Source: Acanthaster planci (taxonomy: Eukaryota; Echinodermata; Asteroidea; Valvatida; Acanthasteridae). From it: DNA of 55,463 nt. Both the position numbers and the translations under genes were made by a program. The stretch lies in NCBI RefSeq assembly GCF_001949145.1, contig NW_019091473.1:52411-107873 (forward strand). Reading direction: 5' to 3'. A model generated the notes under the pieces. That model saw only the letters and a program-made list of their open reading frames with translations. It was not told where the DNA came from and made no database searches. Shown here piece by piece: positions 23,244-33,664 of this stretch; the stretch's first letter is position 1, and each line of letters starts with the position of its first letter.

Positions 23244-24842
23244 TCAACCTCTGACCAATTTTGTTGAAGTTCCATTTTTTTGTGCTTCAAACGTCCATAC
23301 ACCACACCCCGACTGACTTGCGTCTGTATAAACCAGAACCTGCGGAATGGAGTGATCAAAAAGCAAATGTTTGTTCAGGTTTGACAATTCTTTCCTCCAA
23401 AAAAACCCCCACTTCTTCTGTTGCTTTACCGTTGCTTTATGATAAAAATTCATAATCCCAATGTTTTCTGTTAGCTATCTCCATGTGTAGATAACATGAT
23501 TTGAGGTTGGCAATATTTCCTACAACGCAAGAAAAGGATATAATCTTTCCCGTGATGGACGCAAATCTTCTAGCCGTTAAGAGCAATGTATTAATTAAGC
23601 TATCAATCGAACGCAAAGTATCCGTAATTCTACGTTCCTTTGCTTGAAGTGAACCCTCAATGGAATTCCACGTCAATCCTATCCAATCTAACTGTTGTGT
23701 CGGATACCACACCTATTTCTCCCTGTTAGGAACGAGCCCTGTGGCTATTAATTAAATCAGCTTTAACCGTTTGAGACGTATCCTCACACTTGGCTTTCGT
23801 CTCCTCTCTGGCCCATCCATCATCCAGGTACACTACTATATACATGCCTTTCTCCCTCCAGTGAGTTACCAGTGGTCTAATAATCTTTGTGAAAATATAG
23901 GCCTAAGGGGCCGTTGTTAACCCAAACGGCAATACATTAAACGCAAAATATCTCGTTGTACCTTGTAGTTCCCAAGCAAAGCCTAAATATATTATGTAAC
24001 ATGTTCATGGAATATCTCGACATGATGATATCCAGATTTTAAATCAAGAGAAACCATAAAAATCACCTCTTTTAAAATAGTGCAAGGCTTCATTCCAATC
24101 CTCAAATTTAATTTTGTCTTTCCAAATGAACTGATTAATTAACATATCTGATATCTAGAATCAACCTTTTCTTACTGGAATTTTGAACTGCAACGGTTAA
24201 CGGATTTACTACATGAGGGAGAGAATCAAACTCAGAAACAAGATGTTTTTCTCTAAGCTCCGTAATGGCTTCAAGTACAAAATCAGAATGCATGATAGCA
24301 AAGCGGTTATCACGAAAAAAGGCCATTGGAGGGGTATCTACAAAGGGAATCTTATACCCTGTGTGAATAACGTCCAACACCTCAGGATTTGCGTGGATAT
24401 CCTGCCAGAACGAAACACACGGCTTCAAACATCCTTTCAATATTGGATCCGCTGACCCTTGGTCATAATCGTAATAACTGTCTGAATCTGAATAAAACTT
24501 ATCGTACTCTGCCCGGACTTCTCCGTAAACGGAATCTCGGTCTGCCTCTCCACCTCTACCTGGAACTGGAATCTTTTGCACCGGTTCCGTACAACCCGGT
24601 ACAGTCCTTTCTCCAATGGCCTGTTTTGCCGCACCTGAAGCAGATGTCAGTGGATCTGGAGGTTGATCTGAAGCCTGTGCCGTATGGTGTGTAAGGTGTC
24701 GATTTATATTGGCTACCATAGCAACGAAAAAGGCTATCTTAACTAGTAGACGGCTCAGACTCCCGTTGCTTCTTCGCCGGGATCTGCTTCTGCCGGTAGG
24801 CCCCTTTGGCTCTCTTCCGTTTGGCCAAACCCAATATTCCAA
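23244..24842 (-). pseudogene. DIRS reverse transcriptase and RNase H (broken)
   Basis: The 5' open stretch 24842-24135 ends with the RT N-terminal region (HVVNPLTVAVQ then KKRLILDIRYVN). Between 24134 and 23713 the frame is broken but still shows LDLKSGYHH, FNVLPFG and the catalytic VYLDD at 23819-23833. The stretch 23712-23437 is the RT thumb and connection, and 23453-23244 carries RNase H (VYTDASQSGCGVW). I did not recognise a gag-like domain in the first 120 codons, which are rich in Arg, Ser and acidic residues. Confidence 0.85.
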
Positions 24843-24936
24843 GCAGCATCGCCGCGACGCAAACGCTCAAAGTCAAGTTCTCAGCGTTAGGGGTAGAAGA
24901 CGTCATCGTACCTGGAACGGAGAAACTCGCTGTCAA
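24739..24936 (-). other. unrecognised 65-codon minus-strand ORF with a hydrophobic segment
   Basis: The ORF has a short Thr/Ser-rich N-terminus, a hydrophobic stretch (LSVCVAAMLLGILGLA) and a Lys/Arg-rich tail. That resembles a small single-span membrane protein, but the reverse strand is also open and reads like part of a Polinton-type structural gene. Only one of the two can be real coding sequence and I cannot decide which. Confidence 0.3.
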
Positions 24937-24939
24937 AAA

Positions 24940-25650
24940 GCTAGAAAGGCGTTTTGATCTTGGTTTTAAAGACCCAAGCGTTAAAAACCCTCAACGATGT
25001 TATAATCCTCGTGTTAAGAAAACCAGTGTAACTGTCGAGGGTAAATCCAATCATCTCTAATCGCAAGGTTTGTTCAAGTACCAACACTGGAACGAAATCT
25101 CCAGGTTTTTCGGCGATTCAGATACTGAGGCAGGTCGAGCGGTTGTGAAAGACTTGAATTTGATCGGCGTTGACATGGCTGAGTATCTCAAAGATAAATA
25201 CGGTCTGTGACTTGATTTTAGAAGTTCCAACAATAATTTGGCTCATGGATCTGGTTTAGAGTCTTATTTATTAAAAAACATTAGTCTAAGCAGGTCTAAA
25301 AGTCCGTGTTGCGCTTTAATTGTTGGAAACACGGTAAGTGGTAAGACACAGTGTGTCTTAGATCTTTTGGAGCGGGAATATCAGTTCGTATTTCAAGTCA
25401 AGTGATTGTGATCATCTACCCCACCCTATTAATAATTGAAAATAAAACGTACCTGGAATGATTGTGGGTATATACTGACGACAAGTCTACTTCTGTGATT
25501 TGGATCGAGAGAAACGTGAGCTAAACGGAGCGCTGGACCTAAATAAAAAAGCGTTTGACGGTATAAACACGTTGTTTATTGTAAATGACTGTTCATCCCA
25601 TGAGGGTGTTAAATACAGGAGAAAAAATAATAAAAGCATAGCAGCTCATT
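24940..25650 (+). pseudogene. Polinton/Maverick-like (adintovirus-type) remnant with FtsK/HerA packaging ATPase
   Basis: One plus-strand frame stays coherent from about 24880 to 25406 with only two stops (25058 and 25207). Near 25320 it reads a Walker A motif (GNTVSGKT) followed by QCVLDLLEREY. A frame change near 25395 continues with VIVIIYPT, and 25571-25622 reads LFIVNDCSS, the Walker B region, and then a basic stretch. This order fits the A32/FtsK-type DNA-packaging ATPase encoded by Polintons and adintoviruses. The stretch before it (VPGTEKLAV, then VKKTSVTVEGKS) may come from an upstream structural gene. The remnant stops at the SINE near 25700. No protease, integrase or polymerase of the same element was found. 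Confidence 0.6.
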
Positions 25651-25711
25651 AATTCGAATGGCATTTTCTAATAGACAGTAATTGCATTTGTGTTGGCTGT
25701 TGAGGCAGAAA

Positions 25712-25866
25712 TTTAATTCTTAATTTTGGATTTGCCCTGCCCTACGTGTATTTAACACTGTGTGCTCAAGGCTCGTGAGAAAACCCACAAACGTACTCGA
25801 GTGGGACTCGAACCCACGACCTCCTGCTTTCTAAAGCGGACGTCTTAACCACTCGACCATCGAGCT
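25712..25866 (-). mobile_element. tRNA-derived SINE with A- and B-box
   Basis: On the minus strand the head (25866-25796) carries an A-box TGGTCGAGTGG and a perfect B-box GGTTCGAGTCC inside a paired T-arm (GTGGG/CCCAC). A tRNA-unrelated body (TTTGTGGGTTTTCTCACGAG) and a tail GGGCAGGGCAAATCCAAAAT follow. The anticodon arm pairs poorly and there is no tRNA 3' end, so this is a SINE and not a working tRNA gene. The same body and tail recur at 20285-20450 and 25985-26055. Confidence 0.82.
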
Positions 25867-25984
25867 TGCTGGCGTCGGTTGACAGGTTCGAATCAAATGT
25901 AGCAGCGGGAACCGCAAACAATTATTTCAATATTGTTGTAATAAGCGTTGCTATCAAGGGCGATAGGTGAGCCCCGTATTTGTA

Positions 25985-26055
25985 TTTGTAAGAAATACAC
26001 GTCGGGCAGGGCAAATCCAAAATTAATTTATATTTCCCCGGCGCAAATCCATCTT
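25985..26055 (+). mobile_element. SINE tail fragment
   Basis: This stretch has AAATACACGT, GGGCAGGGCAAATCCAAAAT and a GGCGCAAATCC end, the same order as the copy at 20285-20450. It faces away from the copy at 25712-25866, with about 120 bp between them. Confidence 0.7.
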
Positions 26056-26374
26056 CACGTCGACTTTTAGTTTGGCTATCAGTACTCTTGTATCTAGCGT
26101 TGTTGCTTTTGTCAGGGCTGCTTGTACGCTTGCACTTAGTCCAAAGCCTGAGCCTGGGCCGACACCGACACCTGCTCCTCCCAAACCAGAATTTGAAGAA
26201 CCAGAATTGCTCAGAATTTGAAGCCCAAAGTCCGGGCCAGGGGTTAAGTGCCATATTTCTCCAATTCCTCAATTTCATGGCTCTCAGGACTCTCTAATAT
26301 AGAATATTTTGAGAGTATAACTTTTATTAATGAGCTTGGCGGACAAATTTAGGGCCTTTTTGCGAGGGTGCACC

Positions 26375-26875
26375 CTAGATAGGTTCAGTTGCACGTTTAC
26401 GTAAGCGTGAACGCGAAAAAAAGTGTGGACCCTGACGTATGGACGTCATTGCTTCGTGCGTATTGTCTCTCACTTACGGGTAGTTCGCAGGGACGTCCAA
26501 TGCGTAAAACATGGGAAGTTCACGTTTGATCAAAACGTGAGAAACTGCAACTATTTCGGAAGGCTAAAATTATACGGTAAACATTAGCTGATATGAAATG
26601 GACATCTTTGCAAAGTACAAAGGTTATGCAACTGGGATTTTTTCCTGCTTGGTATTATGACCGATTACACCTCTTTTGAGAGATTTACCGGATGTGATTG
26701 ATCATTTGTCCTTTTATTCGAGTATTCATTGGAAAATGTACATTTTGTGCAGGATGCGCATCTAAACATTTCAAACAGGCATTTGACGCCCGTGCACCTA
26801 CGCACTATAACACAAATTGTCGCCTTCACGTTCACGTTTGCGTAATACGTGCATCTACACCTCCCAATTATTGTT
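26375..26875. mobile_element. inverted-repeat element, possible MITE (about 490 bp)
   Basis: A left arm at about 26380-26420 (GGTTCAGTTGCACGTTTACG, then CGTGAACG) is matched in inverted orientation by a right arm at about 26825-26868. The reverse complement of the right arm reads GGTGTAGATGCACGTATTAC then CGTGAACGTGAA. The arms are imperfect (roughly three quarters identical by eye). No transposase was seen and the target-site duplication is not clear. Confidence 0.5.
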
Positions 26876-27627
26876 GTGCAACGCGTCGAATATGTCGTCG
26901 CTTGGCATGGCATGATGCAGTCAAACAAGATTTTTCTCACTGTGTAACACACGCGAAAATTAATCAGAGCCGATAAATACAGATTGGGATCACACAGTTG
27001 GTCAAAATCTACTCCACATGCCGTCGTTGCACAATAGACCGCAAAATTAAACTGGTTTTGATGAAGCGATATAGGATCGCTGACCCAACGATGGACTGCT
27101 TCGTCTGTTTTTTTCTCTCGGCAGCTTGTAGTCATACGTTTAATTGGGAAACTCGGCAGAAAACCAGTTTTCTTTATTGACCACGATCGCTAAGTAACTA
27201 AAGTTGGTCCCCATCGCTTTTTAACCCTCGGAGCAGCCACGCCCAAAAACGAAGGGTGGTGTCAGTAAGTGGAGATTCTCATCGGTCAGTTCCCAGTCTA
27301 GGCTGAATCTGTACGACTGTTAGCTAATGTTAGCGAATGGTAGCTAATACACCCCCATAGGTCCCCTCTAACTACATTTCGTTATGCTGCTGTGGATAAT
27401 AAGTAATACCAGGTCACAGCCCAAAAGCCACGATCAGTCAGCACATGTCTGTAAACAAAGAGATCCAGTTCCTGACAGAGACCATTTATGGTTCCTTACG
27501 GGTGACTGCAAGAATTGTAACTCGGCAGTGGTTGGGGTCTGGCCAATGGGAGTTTACAGGCTTGTGGGGTATGCCTGGGGTGAGATTACAAAAAAAAACT
27601 CTGTCAAGTTGACCCATTGAGAAAAAG

Positions 27628-28179
27628 TTATGACCACATTTGGTGATACTTATCGATCTGTATCCCTGCTCCGTTGACCCGAGGGGATTTCTTAAGTTCG
27701 GACAAAATCAGTACTAATTCCTCTTGAGAAACGTCACGGTCTTCGATAGCGCAAGAGGCGTATTCCTCGATCGTGTTCTCTTGGCCTCCGCCAGGAGTTT
27801 GATTTGCTCTTTTTTTCCTCATGAAACATTTTGATGCCTATTTCAACATGGCGTAACAGGCAAACGCGTCTATGCTTGCTACATCCCTCTTATTCCCTGA
27901 AGCAATTCCAGGTGGTCTTTCACCCCTAACAAGAGCGGGCGTACCGCCCAAGTTTGTGTCCCACTCGAGTTCAGTAGCGTTAGTCATGTTAATGTAAGCC
28001 TGGTCGCAGGCGACATCTGGTAGCGGCATCCCTCGGGTGAGAAGAAACGGTTCCCTCAGGGTGGAGGACGTGAGTCCTCCGGTAGGGAGATCCACAAATT
28101 CAAGAACAGACACCAACGTCTCCCTTCCCTGATGTTGATTTATTGGCCAGTTAAAAAATTCCCAGATGAAATTAAATTC
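27628..28179 (-). pseudogene. unrecognised broken coding segment, 184 codons
   Basis: One minus-strand frame runs from 28179 to 27628 with a single internal stop, TAG, at 27835-27837. A good acceptor-like tract (TTATTTTACAG) lies directly before 28179, so it could be a last exon. Readable segments include LEFVDLPTGG, ACDQAYINMTN and ELVLILSELKK. I do not recognise the family. It could be a decayed host exon or part of one of the nearby mobile or virus-like elements. Confidence 0.4.
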
Positions 28180-28388
28180 CTGTAAAATAATTGCACATAA
28201 CGCTAAGTAAATAAATACATTTTACAATGTATACAGTTATACACATGTCAAAGCGTGTTTTCCAACTACTGTACATGGGTATCACACAAAAGTACACATG
28301 GGCTTAATTCCCGACTCACCCACCAACCGTGGGCTTGGTGCCTCAATACTCTTGTGGCATAAGGTATTAGAGGCGGCCCGAACCACCA

Positions 28389-28445
28389 GGGCTTCATTTT
28401 AATAAATACGACTCAGGAGAGCTAAAAATTGCTCTCCTTAAATCA
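28389..28445 (+). repeat. outer inverted repeat, left arm
   Basis: The arm starts CAGGGCTTCATTTTAA, identical over 16 bases to the reverse complement of the right arm ending at 35223. Flanking sequence reads GAACCACC here and GAATCACC after the right arm, a possible 8-bp target duplication if one base is shared with the end. This suggests a DNA transposon end. Confidence 0.55.
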
Positions 28446-28542
28446 ACAAAGCGAATAAATGGGAGCTATTTGCTCTTGCTAACAAAAAAAAAAATACTCA
28501 ATAAAATTAACACAATTTAACTTCTTTTACTGAGTTCAATGA

Positions 28543-28680
28543 TGCACCTGTCAATTGTAATCCCGGTTCCGGGGGACCTGGGAATTTCGAAAATGTAGCG
28601 GGGACGTACCCAGGGATATCTAAAAAAAAAGTGCCCCGCCGGCCGGGACGACAGCGGGGACTTACCCGGGTTTGTACAAT
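28543..28680 (+). repeat. inner inverted repeat, left arm (GGGGAC/CCCCGC-rich)
   Basis: The arm shares TCAATTGTAATCCCGG, CGGGGGACC, GCGGGGAC and GTGCCCCGCC blocks, in the same order, with the reverse complement of 34150-34280. It nests inside the outer inverted repeats and outside the Ty3/gypsy element. Confidence 0.65.
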
Positions 28681-29452
28681 TTGTTAAACCGTCTATCGCC
28701 GTATCGGTAAAATTTTATAGCACTGAGCTTCGATATGAAATACAAAGTGTTTCCCTTACCCTGACAGATGAAAACCTGACAAATATGACGCCTCATTTTG
28801 GGATCAGCGCGTGCAAAATAAGGACATTTCTTTTTTTACAAACATTGTCGCCACTTTCTATGGACTGCTAAATGATTAAAACGTGTGTAATTTAATGTTT
28901 CAACCAAGTAGCACTGGTCACGCGTCTTTTGTTTTGGCGATACATTTCAAATCATTGGTTATCTTCTAGATCAATCTTCAATACGAATGATCTTTGTGAT
29001 GATAGTTAATTGTCTCATGTGCTGGCACTGGCCATGGCCACATGTACATAACGAGCGTCTCAATTGGTCAATTGGTCTCCACACAGCGCGTAACGAATTT
29101 CGCTATTGGATGAATTTCCATAATTATTTCTGAGACGTCCGCAAAGAAAAATTGTTGCGATTTGGGTCGTCGGCCCCCTGATTCCGATGCTTCAGATATG
29201 CGGACGAATGTTTCGCCAACGTTTGGGATAATTATAGCAGCTGCCCCTTGCTTTGCTTTATTTCGGTGGCATTTTACCTGCACTTACTGCGACCGACTCG
29301 ATGTCATCTTAGCAATGACCCACAAGAGTAGGGGACTTTTAGAAATTTATGAAAGTTATTAGTTATTTATTTTTAGTTGTACGGTTGTTGCGACACAACC
29401 CCGCATGCTGGGGCAGGGATGGTCACAACTTGAACGCCCAGCCGGGGAATGA

Positions 29453-29616
29453 TGTAATAAACGTTTGCGCCTATGTCACGAACTACACGTTCTGCCCGCC
29501 CATGTGCAAAATCAAATCATGTGCAAACATGGCAACCCGCATGGCGAACCCCAAACGGTGAGTTCACCCCTTTGTGTCTCATTTTTTCTAGTCAACCTAA
29601 ACCCAACTTTATTACA
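29453..29616 (+). repeat. 5' LTR
   Basis: The LTR is 164 bp, begins TGTAATAAACG and ends TTTATTACA, so it has the canonical TG...CA ends. TGGCAGCGGTGG starts about three bases after it and is a plausible tRNA primer-binding site. Confidence 0.85.
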
Positions 29617-29756
29617 TGATGGCAGCGGTGGTTGATTCAGAATAACATAGCCGTCATTTTGCATTCCGTTTTGGTCACCAAAACGTGACCTTCCCGCTAC
29701 AACTTTCCAACGAACTTGTGTGAGTTTCACGCACGGGAATAAACTCACGCATCACG

Positions 29757-30372
29757 ATGGCGCAGTCCCCGTCGTTGGGGGAGGTATCCGCCGCTCCGCT
29801 TATCGGTCGTCTGGACCCATACGATCAGATTGAAGATATTCGGAATTACATCGAACGTCTAAACTTGTATTTTGTTGCCAATGACATCCCTGCGGCAAAA
29901 CAACCGGCAGTTCTTTTGAGTGCAGTTGGTTCTACAGTCTACAAGACTGTCAAAAGCCGAGCTGAACCAACTCCAGTATCACAGAAGGGCTACAAGGACC
30001 TTTGCGAGATGCTAGTATCGCACTATGGCCCAAAGCCTCCAGTTGTAGCGGAATGTTTCAGATTTTACAAACGTGATCAACACATCGATTAGTCCATCGC
30101 TCAGTACGCAGTTGCACTACAGAACTTGGCCAGCCCCTGCCAATTTGTGACATTTCTGGATGACGCCTTGTGTCGTGATCGCCTGATTTGTGGCCTCCGC
30201 AGTGAATATGTTCAGAAACATCTTCTGATCAAGGACGGCCTCACTTTCCAAAAAGCCCTGGAAATTGCTAAAACTCTTGAGACTGCCACCAAAGATCTCC
30301 GTGAAATTAAAGGAACTCACAACACCGCAGCTGTTCAAGCAGTACAACATCGACCACGACAGAAAGCGTCTA
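29757..30372 (+). pseudogene. Ty3/gypsy gag (interrupted)
   Basis: It starts at the ATG at 29757 and reads a capsid-like helical region (NYIERLNLYFVANDIPAAKQ). A single TAG at 30090-30092 interrupts the frame, which then continues with CRDRLICGLRSEYVQKHLL, a typical gag capsid segment. The frame degenerates near 30373, where about 170 bp of unrelated sequence precedes the zinc knuckles. Confidence 0.85.
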
Positions 30373-30545
30373 GCACTCACACACACAAGTGTGTATTTAC
30401 CTGAAACTGGGGACCCCCTATTGTTCCTCTTTTGTTTTAACTTTTTTAGAAGACCACCCATATGTTTTGTACACAGTTGTCAATCGGGGACCCTCTGTCA
30501 ATCGGGGACCTCATTGTCCTCTATTGTTCAAGGTCCCCAATTGAA
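30373..30545. repeat. foreign insert within gag
   Basis: Non-gag sequence separates the capsid part from the zinc-knuckle part. It begins with a CACACACAAGTGTGT palindrome and contains two direct copies of GTCAATCGGGGACC 18 bp apart (30479 and 30497). It looks like a small secondary insertion. Confidence 0.45.
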
Positions 30546-30897
30546 TGCAGAAACAAACTCACCAAAACCCAAGCCCTGCACCGGACAGGTCAGGTGTCCC
30601 AATTGCGGATATGACCCAAGTCATGCGTCATGCCCAGCTAGAGCCCAGCAATGCAAGTCCTGTCACAAAACCGGACATTTCAGTAAAGTTTGCCGTTTGA
30701 AGCGCAAACACATGCGAGCTGTGAGTGCACCCAATGACACAGAAGATGACACTGAGTTTTTTGTCGGTGCAGTCTCCGGCGACAATAGCCAATCACCAAC
30801 TTCATGGCGCCAGACCATCGCAGTCGAAGATAAACCCGTCAACTTCCTGCTTGACACCGGATCCGAGGTATACCGTTCAATGTTTAATGCACTTTGA
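30546..30897 (+). pseudogene. Ty3/gypsy nucleocapsid zinc knuckles and aspartic protease
   Basis: The reading frame carries CPNCGYDPSHASC and then CKSCHKTGHFSKVC, a canonical CX2CX4HX4C knuckle (about 30598-30698). The protease active site FLLDTGSE follows, with DTG codons at 30853-30861. The frame then breaks before the expected end of the protease. Confidence 0.85.
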
Positions 30898-31111
30898 AGC
30901 TCCACAACCCGACTTTGCAGTTCACACCCACAACCCGTCTGTGTGGTTTCTTCGGCGGGAAAGTCAAACCGAGGGTGCAGAAGCGTCTGTCCTGTGAAGT
31001 TAAGGGCAAGTACCATGTACTGACTTTCCTTGTTTGATGGTGGTGAGCCAGTTTTGGGAAAACATGCCTGTGTGTCCCTTAAGCTGGTGCAACGTGTGTA
31101 CACCTTGATAA

Positions 31112-32338
31112 ATGACAATAGTGTGTTTGAAGGAACTGGCTGCCTTCAAGGACCCCCCAGTCCAGATAAAGCTGACCGACAATGCCACACCACACTGTTT
31201 CCATGCCCCTCGCCGCATCCCGCTGCCTTTGCATCCAAAGCTGAAGACAGAGCTGGACAAAATGGAGAAACAATCAGGGTTTGCGTGGACCTGCGAATGC
31301 TGAATAAAGCCGTGGCCAGAGAGCAGTTCACCATACCTACCCTGGAGGAAGTACTTGGTAAAATTGGTGGTGCCAAGGTGTTCTCCATACTCGATGCCAA
31401 GCATGGGTTTTGGCAAATCCCACTCCATCCTGACAGCCAGAAACTAACCACCTTCATCACGCCATTTGGCAGGTTCTGCTTCAATCGCTTGCCATTTGGC
31501 ATAACCTCAGCACCGGAATTGTACCAGAGGATCATGAGCGATCTGCTGGGTTAATATCCCAGGAGTCGTCATATACATGGATGATGTCCTCGTAACAGGT
31601 GCAACGCCACAGGAACATGATACTCGTCTCCATCATGTTCTCCGGGTTCTTCAAGGAGCTGGGTTGAGGCTGAACAAGGACAAGTGCAAAATTGTACAAG
31701 AGCAGGTGAATTTCCTTGGCCATCGACTTGGTAAGGACGGCATTCACCCTGACCCTGCCAAAGTAGACGCGATTCTGCAAATGTCGCCGCCTACAACGAA
31801 GGAGGAAGTCAAACGTCTGATGGGGATAGTCAACTGGCTTTCTCGCTTCATACCACATGCAGCTTCTACTGCAGCACCGATCAATGACCTGATGAAGGAT
31901 GACACAGAGTGGACTTGGGGCCCAGCACAACGCACCGCGTTTCGACAACTCAAAACTCTGCTAACAACAGCCCCAACACTTGCATACCACGACCCCAGAA
32001 AGCCAACCATGGTCAGTGCTGATGCCAGCAGTTGTGGTGTCGGTGGTTGCATCCTGCAGAAGCAAACCGATGAGTCTTGGAAGCCTGTCGCATATTGCTC
32101 CCGAAGCCTGACACGTGCAGAACAACGCTATGCACAAATCGAAAAGGAGCTACTGGCTGCTGTCTGGTCGTGCGAGCGTTTCTACATCTATCTCCGAGGT
32201 CTCCAAGTGACGCTCCAGACAGACCACAAACCCCTTGTATCGCTCATCGACCAAAAGGACTTGTGTGATGCACCCCTGCATTGCCAACGACTTCTAATGA
32301 GACTGATGAAGTACAACTGCTATGCGGCAAGAACCTAG
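31112..32338 (+). pseudogene. Ty3/gypsy reverse transcriptase and RNase H (frameshifted)
   Basis: RT motifs in order are HAPRRIPLPL (other frame, 31112-31303), VCVDLRMLNKAV, ILDAKHGFWQIPL, FNRLPFGITSAPE and the catalytic YMDD at 31574-31585. A TAA at 31552 and a frame change separate the last two. The stretch 31577-32338 continues through FLGHRLGKDGI and the thumb into RNase H (VSADASSCGVGG, EKELLAAVW and TDHKPL). Confidence 0.92.
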
Positions 32339-33664
32339 TCGTGACCGATACACTCTCGCGTGCCCCTCTCCGTCATGACAACACTACCGACTCCAGTGCA
32401 GATTTGGAAGAAGAGGTTGAAGCCCATATCCACCTGATCACATCACAGTGGCCGGCAACTGATGCAAAGCTAGTTGAAATTGCAGCAGCCGTCAGCCATG
32501 ACCGTACTCTGACTGCCGTCATTTCTTTCGTCAAAGATGGATGGCCAAAGTACCAGAAAGATGTTGAGCCAGAATTGAGGCGATTCTGGGAAGACCAGGA
32601 CAATATCAGTCTAGTTGGGGGTATCCTCACATATGGTGACCGCATTGTGATACTACAGAGCCTGAGACGACAGAAGTTGCAGAGAATTCATGAGGGTCAT
32701 CAGGGCATCTCAAAAAGCCGACTCCGAGCCAATCAAGCCCTGTGGTGGCCGGGTATAAGCACTGACATAGCCCAATATGTCCACAACGAGCCGAGCCCCT
32801 CATGCCTACACAATTGCCACAGAGACCATGGCAGCAAATTGCCTGCGACCTAGCAGAGGTGAATGAGAAGATGTACCTCGTGGTAGTAGACTACTTTTCC
32901 GTTGGATAGAGTTGCGTCACCTCCACACAACAACTGCCAAATCCGTGATCAACTTCATGAAGGCAACATTCGCGAGATACGGCATCCCTGACGTGGTGTT
33001 GACTGACAACGGTCCTCAGTTTCTCGGTGAATTCGACCAATTCGCTCGTGAGTACAACTTCCAACATCTTACCTCAAGTCCCCACTACCCACAGGGCAAT
33101 GGACAAGCAGAGAAGGCTGTACACATTGCTGAGAGACTGTTGAGTCAAGATGATCCAGTCCGTGCTCTTATGATGTACCGGTCCACTCCACTGCCTAGCC
33201 TTGGCCAGAGCCCAGCAAGTCTCCTGATGGGAAGAGAGTCGCGCACCAATCTTCCAACCCTGCCTTGCAATCTTCAACCCAAACAGATCAACTACGACAA
33301 GCTAAGATCTGCAGACACTGTCAACAAGTCGAAGAGCGCATGTAACTTCAACAGACGACATGGTGCCAGAGACTTGGATCCATTAACACCTGGAGACAGA
33401 GTGAAGATATGAACCAAAGGACAGTTGAGCCCAGAAGGTGAAGTTGTACGCCACGCTGGAACACCTCGGTCCTACATCATCAGCATTAATGGCACCGAGG
33501 ACCGTCAAAACCGACGTCACATCATCCTGCTGCCCAAACCATCACCAGATCCAGTCCTTGACGTCACCAAACCATCCACGGATCCTCAACCCCCAGAAGC
33601 TCGACCCACTCGAGTCACCATAGCACCAGTTTGGCACAAAGACTACATCATGTCTGGACACTAG
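32281..33664 (+). pseudogene. Ty3/gypsy integrase (broken)
   Basis: The linker VVTDTLSRAP leads into HEGHQGISKSRLRANQALWW, the histidine half of the N-terminal zinc finger. The cysteine half is missing, replaced by frame-broken sequence near 32790-32900. The core shows VVVDYFS (first Asp, then a one-base frame change), LTDNGPQF (second Asp) and YPQGNGQAEKAV (Glu). A stop at 33410 precedes a chromatin-binding-like C-terminal tail that runs to 33664. Confidence 0.9.

Larger units (their letters stand above)
21333..24842 (-). mobile_element. degenerate DIRS-like tyrosine-recombinase retroelement
   Basis: In minus-strand order it holds a reverse transcriptase (24600 to about 23440), RNase H (about 23453-23244), a C-terminal connection region (23030-22407) and a tyrosine recombinase (22011-21333). 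This is the domain order of DIRS1-type retroelements, which integrate by tyrosine recombinase instead of a DDE integrase. Several stops and frameshifts break every domain. I did not identify a gag ORF or the split or inverted terminal repeats of the family. The 5' end overlaps Polinton-like sequence on the other strand near 24800-24940. Confidence 0.88.

Noticed and set aside
25796-25866. A functional tRNA gene on the minus strand
   Set aside because: A- and B-boxes are good, but the anticodon arm pairs poorly, the acceptor stem is imperfect, and the sequence continues into a SINE body found elsewhere in the window.
26665-27135. 156-codon Cys-rich minus-strand ORF
   Set aside because: It lies largely in the inverted-repeat element with an overlapping open frame on the other strand. 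Composition follows ACG/CGT word repeats and no motif is recognised.
30663-32052. Minus-strand ORFs of 100-150 residues across the gypsy element
   Set aside because: They lie antisense to well-defined protease, RT and RNase H motifs and have no features of their own.
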